A DNA stretch of 11,109 bases from Rhodobacterales bacterium UBA3089 (lineage in GTDB: Bacteria > Pseudomonadota > Alphaproteobacteria > Rhodobacterales > Rhodobacteraceae): the NCBI GenBank assembly GCA_002367255.1, contig DFBD01000190.1, positions 4,691 through 15,799 on the forward strand, in the 5' to 3' direction. Position 1 is the stretch's first letter. Each line of letters begins with the position of its first letter. Shown here in pieces: positions 6,039-11,109 of the stretch. The position numbers and the translations under genes were made by a program. The notes below the pieces were generated by a model, which was given only the letters and a program-made list of their open reading frames with translations, searched no databases and was not told the origin of the DNA.

Positions 6039-7214
6039 ATGGAACAGATTGAGGCACTTGTTGTTGGTGCTGGCCCAGCTGGGCTTATGGCGGCCGCGCG
6101 TTTGGCGTCGGCTGATCGGCGGGTGGTTGTTGTCGATGCGAAGCCTTCCGTTGGGCGAAAGTTTCTGATGGCCGGAAAATCGGGGTTGAACCTGACCAAG
6201 GACGAACCGATTGACGAATTTCTGAATGCTTACGGCGAGGCGCGTGAATGGCTGGAGCCGATGTTGCGCGCCTTTGGCCCTGTTCAGGTTCGTGAATGGG
6301 CCGAAGGGTTGGGGCAAGAGGTTTTTACCGGCAGTAGTGGACGGGTTTTTCCAAAGGTTATGAAAACCTCGCCGTTGTTGCGAAACTGGATGAGGGCGCT
6401 TTCGGATGAGGGCGTCGAGGTGCGAACGCGTTGGCGTTGGACTGGCTGGGATGGTGATACGTTGCAGTTTGAAACACCGGACGGGGTGCAGTCGATTACG
6501 CCTAAAACGACGATTTTGGCCCTTGGAGGGGCAAGCTGGGCACGGTTGGGGTCGGACGGGAAATGGGCGGAATTCTTGGATGCGCCGCTGGCACCGTTCA
6601 AACCTGCCAATATGGGGTTTAGGTGCGAGTGGTCGGATTTTATGAAGCCACATTTCGGGTCGCCGGTGAAGCCAGTCCGCTTAACGGTTGGTAAACATTC
6701 GGTTAAAGGAGAGTTCGTCATAACGGCCAGAGGGATCGAGGGAGGGGCGGTTTATGCTATCTCGTCACCCCTACGGGATGGGGGAAAGTTAACGGTCGAC
6801 CTGTTACCGGACATGGAACTCAAAGACGTAATCGCAAAATTGAATCGCCCGCGCGGGAAGAACAGTTTGTCTAATCATCTGCGAAAAACATTAGGTTTGA
6901 AGGGCGTCAAAGCGGCGCTGTTACGCGAGGCAGGACCACTACCGGAAAAAAATACCGATTTGGCCAAGCAGATAAAATCTTTGGCGTTGGAACTAACCGG
7001 CCCGACACCAATGGACGAGGCGATCTCGACAGCGGGCGGTGTTACGCAAGCGGCGCTGACGGATACCCTGATGCTGAAATCCCGCGATGGCGTGTTTTGC
7101 GCAGGCGAGATGCTGAACTGGGAAGCCCCGACGGGTGGGTACTTGCTTACCGCTTGTCTTGCGACGGGGCTGCACGCGGGTAATTCGGCGGCCGAATATC
7201 TGAAGGCTCAGTAA
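6039..7214 (+). CDS. NAD(P)/FAD-dependent flavoprotein, HI0933-like (TIGR03862 type)
   Basis: The 391-residue product belongs to the HI0933/BaiN-like flavoproteins (PF03486), in the subgroup known as TIGR03862 (PP_4765 type), whose reaction is unsettled. The FAD-binding GAGPAG is at 10-15 and a VVVDAK strand end at 30-35 follows it. The family signature GRKFLMAGKSGLNLT is at 39-53; here KSGLN replaces the GGGRCN of the main HI0933 group, a subgroup mark rather than a defect. The C-terminal FAD-closing region STAGGVTQAAL, then FCAGEMLNWEAPTGGYLL, is intact. The ATG follows the TGA of the preceding gene directly, so ribosomes may pass from one to the other. It is the last gene of the cassette, and its final 7 bases overlap the end of the convergent GST gene. 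The family is confident; the substrate is unknown. Confidence 0.88.
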   Translation: MEQIEALVVGAGPAGLMAAARLASADRRVVVVDAKPSVGRKFLMAGKSGLNLTKDEPIDEFLNAYGEAREWLEPMLRAFGPVQVREWAEGLGQEVFTGSSGRVFPKVMKTSPLLRNWMRALSDEGVEVRTRWRWTGWDGDTLQFETPDGVQSITPKTTILALGGASWARLGSDGKWAEFLDAPLAPFKPANMGFRCEWSDFMKPHFGSPVKPVRLTVGKHSVKGEFVITARGIEGGAVYAISSPLRDGGKLTVDLLPDMELKDVIAKLNRPRGKNSLSNHLRKTLGLKGVKAALLREAGPLPEKNTDLAKQIKSLALELTGPTPMDEAISTAGGVTQAALTDTLMLKSRDGVFCAGEMLNWEAPTGGYLLTACLATGLHAGNSAAEYLKAQ

Positions 7215-7804
7215 CCGGTTTTCTCTTTTGCACGCTGATAGGCTGGCCGCGATGTTATACGTTTGAAATATTCGCTGACCGGACCTTCGGGAAGATCGAA
7301 CTTGGCACCTGTCGCCCAGTTTGCACAATGGCCGAGGAGCAGGTCAGGGATGGTGAAGGTGTCACCCATCACAAATTCATTGTCGCCAAGGCGTTTTTCC
7401 AACGTCTTCATTGCGTTGGCGAATTCGTATTTTACTGTAGGCTTGATGGCCTGCACGCGGTATTCTTCGGGGTGGATGAACGAGTTTTTGGCGGCTGTCC
7501 ACAATGCCCCTTCAATTTCATCAACGCAAAACTGGGTGAAGCTGTCTTGCTGGGCGCGTTCGATCGTACCTGCTGGCAACGTCAACTTTCCATGTTTGTC
7601 AGCAAGGAACTGAACGATCGCCACGGAATCGATAATCATTTCACCGTCTACAACAAGGCACGGGACCTTGCCGGATGGGTTAAACGCCTTAACTTCTTCG
7701 GAGCGCGGCGAGATTAACACCATTTCATAATCCAGCCCCATTTCTTCCAGTGCCCAATACACGCGCATAGTGCGATTGCTTGATGTTCCAATGACTTTAT
7801 ACAT
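7208..7804 (-). CDS. Glutathione S-transferase family protein
   Basis: GSTs conjugate or exchange glutathione on electrophiles in the cytosol, usually as dimers. The 198-residue length is typical. The thioredoxin-like N-terminal domain (about 1-75) shows GTSSNRTMRV at 6-15, where the catalytic Ser/Cys/Tyr would sit, the cis-proline motif SGKVP at 44-48, and the glutathione gamma-glutamyl-binding Asp59-Ser60. The all-helical C-terminal domain carries the folding N-capping box TIPD at 151-154. The ATG at 7802-7804 is supported by AAGGAA (complement of 7811-7816), which overlaps the end of holA; only 10 bases separate the two genes, so it is probably cotranscribed with leuS-lptE-holA. Its stop overlaps the end of the convergent flavoprotein gene. 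The substrate is unknown; detoxification linked to the neighbouring dehalogenase cassette is possible but unproven. Confidence 0.9.
   Translation of the reverse strand: MYKVIGTSSNRTMRVYWALEEMGLDYEMVLISPRSEEVKAFNPSGKVPCLVVDGEMIIDSVAIVQFLADKHGKLTLPAGTIERAQQDSFTQFCVDEIEGALWTAAKNSFIHPEEYRVQAIKPTVKYEFANAMKTLEKRLGDNEFVMGDTFTIPDLLLGHCANWATGAKFDLPEGPVSEYFKRITSRPAYQRAKEKTGY
7213..7220. repeat. Perfect 8-bp palindrome at the convergent gene ends
   Basis: AACCGGTT begins at the last two bases of the flavoprotein stop codon and lies inside the 3' end of the GST gene, followed on the + strand by the T-rich TTCTCTTTT. With no loop, it cannot form a normal terminator hairpin. It could be a protein-binding palindrome or chance. 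Confidence 0.3.
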
Positions 7805-7814
7805 GGTGATTTCC

Positions 7815-8837
7815 TTATTTCGGGCGCAGCATTGCGATGCGGATGAAGGCGCGTTCCATCATCGCCATGGCGGGAACGGGACGAGAGGATCTTAGGGCCA
7901 GATCGGTGTCTGTCAAAACTTTTATCGCCATTTCAAGGCGGGGTGTTTGCCATTGTCGCGCTTGGCGGATCATGCGATCGCGCCGTGGGCCGAAAACTGG
8001 TGGACGGGCGCGGGAAAGCGCGGCCTCGGGCCCTTGGTCGGATGATGCTGCGGCGTGGAGTTGGCGGAAATGTCGGGTCGCCCCGATGCAAAGGGTTGTC
8101 GGGTTAACGCCTTGGCTAGCTAGCCGTCGCATTTGCGGGACGATCGCGGCGGAGTTGCCGTCGGCGGCGAAATTTACGGCGTCGTCCAGCGCGGCCTCGG
8201 ATGTTAGCGGGGCGCAGGCGATGATATCTTCGGGGGTGACGGGGGTGTCATCGCCGAGTTTGTAAAGTGCCAGTTTTTCGACGGTCTGGCGGAAATCACC
8301 AAGATCAAGTTGTCGGGATAGGTTATCGAGGTCTGTCATGGCAGAGGGGGCGATGCTCGCGATGCCGGACTTTTTCAGCGTCGCTTCGATTTCATCGCGC
8401 GTAGGCGGGTCTGTATAAATGCCGATGGCGACGCAGGACCCGCTGCCTTCGAATGCCTTGCGAAGGGCGGAACGCGCGTTCAGTTGGCCTGCGGTCACCA
8501 CCATCATCGCATCCCCCGGCAACCAGTCCTGAATTGCAGCGAGAAAGATTTTGGATAAGCCATCGGTTGCTTCTTCGACCAGCACAACGCGCTGACCAGA
8601 GAAAAACCCTTGGGCTTTGATTGCATCCAGCAGGCTTGCAGGGTCTTTGCGTAACTCGGCGCCGCTTAGGCGGGTTAGGCGCATTTCGTTTTCGCCCTCA
8701 ACGCCGACAAGCGTGGCAATCACATCTTGACGTTTAAGCGCGATCCGCATGGCGTCTGGCCCGAACAACAATACACCTGCCTTGGACAGATCAGGTTTTG
8801 CCAGAAACCGGGCAGCGTCGCGGGCGTTTAGTTTCAC
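7815..8837 (-). CDS. holA: DNA polymerase III delta subunit (HolA)
   Basis: HolA is the clamp-opening subunit of the replicative clamp loader, which places the beta sliding clamp on primed DNA. The 340-residue product shows the expected layout: an N-terminal AAA+-like domain starting at about residue 20 (GVLLFGPDAMR, without a functional P-loop, as usual for delta), a FFSGQRVVLVEEA segment at about 78-90, a middle LSRQLDLGDFRQTVEKLALY region, and a C-terminal helical collar domain ending IRIAMLRPK. The start is GTG, giving a 4-base GTGA overlap with the lptE stop (8834-8837), with GAGGA nine bases upstream (complement of 8847-8851). The lptE-holA order is the same as in E. coli and confirms a rather divergent family. 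A 12-bp palindrome lies inside the gene. Confidence 0.92.
   Translation of the reverse strand: MKLNARDAARFLAKPDLSKAGVLLFGPDAMRIALKRQDVIATLVGVEGENEMRLTRLSGAELRKDPASLLDAIKAQGFFSGQRVVLVEEATDGLSKIFLAAIQDWLPGDAMMVVTAGQLNARSALRKAFEGSGSCVAIGIYTDPPTRDEIEATLKKSGIASIAPSAMTDLDNLSRQLDLGDFRQTVEKLALYKLGDDTPVTPEDIIACAPLTSEAALDDAVNFAADGNSAAIVPQMRRLASQGVNPTTLCIGATRHFRQLHAAASSDQGPEAALSRARPPVFGPRRDRMIRQARQWQTPRLEMAIKVLTDTDLALRSSRPVPAMAMMERAFIRIAMLRPK
8114..8125. repeat. Perfect 12-bp palindrome inside holA
   Basis: GGCTAGCTAGCC is its own reverse complement and contains two CTAG tetramers, a tetramer that is rare in many bacterial genomes. On the coding strand it covers the codons for Leu-Ala-Ser. No function is evident and it may be chance. 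Confidence 0.35.
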
Positions 8838-9328
8838 GTCAGCCAGTCCTCGGCCGATGTGGCCAGCCGCGTGACGATTTTATCTGCAATGGTAACGGCC
8901 ATTCGACGGTTGGCGTCCTGTTCGGCAATGCGTGTGGCATAGGCGGAAGCGGTGGCATTATAGGCGGTGAACGCGGTGATCGAGTCCCTGAATATGACAC
9001 CGCCGCCTAGTTGGGTGATGGTGAATTCGGCGGTTCCTGATAAGTTGTACCGCGTGATGGAGCCGTCAGCGGTGATCGCAATGCCGTCGCTATCAACCGC
9101 CAGCGCGACATCCAGTCGGTGGGTCGCAGCGGTTGCGGTGCCGAGGCGTGATTCCAGTTGCTCGCGCATCTGAAATCCATCAAGGCCGTCGAAAGAGCCA
9201 AGCGCGATGCGGCCGTGCATTTGTTCAGCGGCGGACCCGTCACTGTAGATTGGCGTGAACCCGCAGGCAGAAAGCGCCAGCGGGGCGGCTGTCAGGGTCA
9301 GAAATTTGCGGCGGTTAAATAACGACAT
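8834..9328 (-). CDS. lptE: LPS assembly lipoprotein LptE
   Basis: LptE plugs the LptD beta-barrel in the outer membrane and helps deliver lipopolysaccharide to the cell surface. The 164-residue precursor has a basic N-region with Arg6-Arg7-Lys8, a hydrophobic stretch (about 9-19) and a lipobox LSAC with the acylated Cys22. The mature protein starts CGFTPIY, the usual beginning of alphaproteobacterial LptE, and keeps a domain of about 140 residues with the alternating pattern of a small beta/alpha fold. NRRKFL before the hydrophobic stretch also resembles a twin-arginine motif. The start at 9326-9328 overlaps the leuS 3' end by 14 bases and has no clear Shine-Dalgarno, which suggests translational coupling; its stop overlaps holA by 4 bases. 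Sequence conservation in LptE is weak, so the call rests on the lipobox, the CGFTP start and the leuS/holA context together. Confidence 0.9.
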   Translation of the reverse strand: MSLFNRRKFLTLTAAPLALSACGFTPIYSDGSAAEQMHGRIALGSFDGLDGFQMREQLESRLGTATAATHRLDVALAVDSDGIAITADGSITRYNLSGTAEFTITQLGGGVIFRDSITAFTAYNATASAYATRIAEQDANRRMAVTIADKIVTRLATSAEDWLT

Positions 9329-11109
9329 TGATGATACGGCCCGGAACTACGATCAGTTTTTTGGGCGCATTGCCCTCAAGCGCCCTGATCACAGCTTCGT
9401 CTGCCAGCGCCAGTTTTTCAACCTCGGATTTTTCCATATCCTTGGGTATGCAGATTTCCGAGCGACGTTTGCCGTTGATTTGGATCGGCATAGTGATGGT
9501 GTCATCGACCAGCATCGCTGGGTCAACTTCAGGCCAGGGTGCAGTTGTGACCATGCCTTCGCCGCCCATTAACGCCCAGACTTCTTCGGCCAGATGCGGG
9601 GTCATGGGTTGCATGAGTTGCGCCATGATTCGCATTGCTACTTGTTTATCTGCATTGCCCGCTTTGGATTTCTGCAAGGTATTGGTGAACTCATATAGCT
9701 TGGCGATGGATTTGTTAAAGGCGAAACCTTCAATACCTTCGGTTACATCGGCAATGGCGCGGTGCGTGGCCTTGGCAAGGGCGAGCGCCTCGTCAAGGGC
9801 TGCCGCCCCGTCCTCGGCGCTCTGGCTGATTTCATCAGCCATACGCCAGATGCGCTGTAGGTGCTTCCATGCGGCTTCGGCGCCTGCGGCTGTCCATTCG
9901 ACATCGCGTTCGGGTGGGCTGTCGGACATCACGAACCAGCGTGCGGTGTCTGCGCCGTATTGGTCGATGATATCCTCGGGGTCCACGACGTTTTTCTTCG
10001 ACTTGGACATCTTGATGATTGGACCGACGGTGACTTCCTCACCTGTGGAACGCAGAGTTGCGCCCTTGGAGGTGCGGATGACTTCGGACGGGTTATAGTA
10101 TGTTGTGCGGTTGGCCTTGGTGGAGGCATAAAATTCGTGTGTGACCATACCTTGCGTAAACAAGGCGTCAAACGGTTCGATCGCCGATTTCGGCAGGTGG
10201 CCGGTCTTTTCCATCGCGCGAGCGAAGAAACGGGAATAGAGCAGATGCAGAATCGCATGTTCAATTCCGCCAATGTATTGATCGACGTTCATCCAGTATT
10301 CGGCCTCGGCCAGATCGGTCGGTGTTTCGGCATTTGGCGATGTGAAGCGAGCGTAATACCAGGAGCTGTCCACGAAGGTGTCCATCGTATCGGTCTCGCG
10401 CCGGGCTTCACCGCCACAGCTTGGACAAGACGTGTTACGCCATGTTTCATGCCGGTCCAGCGGGTTGCCGGGGCGATCAAATGATACGTCGTCGGGCAGC
10501 TTAACCGGCAGGTTTTCCTTTTTCTCGGGCACGATCCCGCATGATTCACAGTGAATCACCGGAATCGGGCAACCCCAGTAACGCTGGCGGCTGATGCCCC
10601 AATCGCGCAGGCGGTAGTTGGTAACGCCTTTGCCTGTGCCCGAGGCCTCCATCCGGTTGATAGTATCGGCGATTGCTTCGTTGATGCTCATACCGTTCAG
10701 GAAATCGGAATTGATAATGGTGCCCGCTTCGACAAACGCCTTGTTGTCGACCTCGAAATCCTCGCCATCTGAAGAAACCACGGCTTTCACGCCCAGACCA
10801 TACTTGCGCGCAAAATCCAGATCACGTTGGTCATGCGCCGGGCAGCCGAAAATCGCGCCGGTGCCATAGTCCATCAGGATGAAGTTGGCGATATAGACGG
10901 GTAACTGCCAGTCGGGGTCGAATGGATGGGTTACGGTTATGCCGGTGTCATAACCAACCTTGTCAGCCTTCTCCATCTCCTCGGCGGATGTCCCCATGCG
11001 GCGGCAATCAGCGTTAAACGCGGCGACTTTCGGATCGCTTTCCAGCGCCTTGGCCAGTGGATGATCGGCCGAGATCGCGGCGAAGCTGGCGCCAAACAAT
11101 GTGTCGGGG
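9315..11109 (-). CDS. leuS: Leucyl-tRNA synthetase LeuS, N-terminal part outside the window
   Basis: LeuS charges tRNA(Leu) with leucine and hydrolyses mischarged products. The frame runs open to the window edge; 597 codons are present of about 860, so roughly the first third, including the HIGH motif, is missing. A TTG at 11097-11099 is an internal leucine codon, not a start: the upstream codons give PDT, completing PDTLFGAS of the CP1 editing domain. Numbering from that Pro, the editing HDQRD motif is at 92-96, two zinc-ribbon pairs CESC and CPSC lie at 187-190 and 228-231, [18 protein letters not shown] follows, and the class I KMSKS loop is at 366-370. The anticodon-binding helical domain and the C-terminal domain ending in RIINVVI are complete. 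lptE begins within its last 14 coding bases. Confidence 0.98.
   Translation of the reverse strand, partial: PDTLFGASFAAISADHPLAKALESDPKVAAFNADCRRMGTSAEEMEKADKVGYDTGITVTHPFDPDWQLPVYIANFILMDYGTGAIFGCPAHDQRDLDFARKYGLGVKAVVSSDGEDFEVDNKAFVEAGTIINSDFLNGMSINEAIADTINRMEASGTGKGVTNYRLRDWGISRQRYWGCPIPVIHCESCGIVPEKKENLPVKLPDDVSFDRPGNPLDRHETWRNTSCPSCGGEARRETDTMDTFVDSSWYYARFTSPNAETPTDLAEAEYWMNVDQYIGGIEHAILHLLYSRFFARAMEKTGHLPKSAIEPFDALFTQGMVTHEFYASTKANRTTYYNPSEVIRTSKGATLRSTGEEVTVGPIIKMSKSKKNVVDPEDIIDQYGADTARWFVMSDSPPERDVEWTAAGAEAAWKHLQRIWRMADEISQSAEDGAAALDEALALAKATHRAIADVTEGIEGFAFNKSIAKLYEFTNTLQKSKAGNADKQVAMRIMAQLMQPMTPHLAEEVWALMGGEGMVTTAPWPEVDPAMLVDDTITMPIQINGKRRSEICIPKDMEKSEVEKLALADEAVIRALEGNAPKKLIVVPGRIINVVI

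Noticed and set aside
5955..6653. 232-codon open frame on the - strand opposite the flavoprotein gene
   Set aside because: Antisense shadow with Arg/Pro/His-rich composition and no motif; the + strand flavoprotein explains the region.
9328..10098. 256-codon open frame on the + strand opposite leuS
   Set aside because: It lies wholly antisense to a well-conserved leuS, its translation is low-complexity (Ser/Ala/Met-rich), and it shows no recognisable domain.
1..11109. Mobile element, CRISPR, prophage, defence system, tRNA or rRNA
   Set aside because: Every stretch is accounted for by metabolic or housekeeping genes; no transposase, integrase, repeat-spacer pattern or tRNA-like sequence was recognised on either strand.

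Overview
The window looks like a chromosomal segment of an alphaproteobacterium, most likely of the Rhodobacteraceae/Roseobacter type. The reasons are the fabA-fabB-fabI cluster, the leuS-lptE-holA order, an LptE with a CGFTPIY start to its mature part, and moderate GC (mid-50s by eye, not computed). Genes are packed almost end to end; the longest stretch without a gene is 64 bases. I see no RNA gene, mobile element, CRISPR array or prophage gene.

Left part (1-2440, + strand): the 3' part of fabA, then complete fabB and fabI. These supply the dehydratase/isomerase, the elongating ketosynthase and the NADH-dependent enoyl-ACP reductase of type II fatty acid synthesis, including the branch to unsaturated chains. 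fabB and fabI overlap by 8 bases. An imperfect tandem repeat at the end of fabA creates three in-frame TAA codons.

Middle part (2441-7214, + strand): a 64-base leader, then five tightly joined metabolic genes: a type II (L-2-haloacid) HAD dehalogenase, a serine alpha/beta hydrolase, a PLP fold-type II serine/threonine dehydratase-like enzyme, a DauA-like D-amino acid dehydrogenase/oxidase, and an HI0933/TIGR03862-type flavoprotein. Three junctions are 4-base ATGA overlaps and the fourth is a directly abutting TGA-ATG. The leader can fold into a hairpin that hides the Shine-Dalgarno of the first gene. This cassette is the least explained part of the window: each enzyme family is recognisable, but the joint pathway is not known to me. 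The dehydratase-like enzyme next to a D-amino acid oxidising flavoenzyme suggests amino-acid or amino-acid-analogue catabolism. The flavoenzyme has lost the two DauA residues I associate with the substrate side-chain pocket.

Right part (7208-11109, - strand): transcription runs leuS (3' part only), lptE, holA, then a glutathione S-transferase. leuS-lptE-holA is the conserved housekeeping order for leucyl-tRNA synthetase, the LPS-assembly lipoprotein and the clamp-loader delta subunit. The two operons converge so closely that the flavoprotein and GST genes overlap by 7 bases at their stop codons, leaving no room for an ordinary intergenic terminator.
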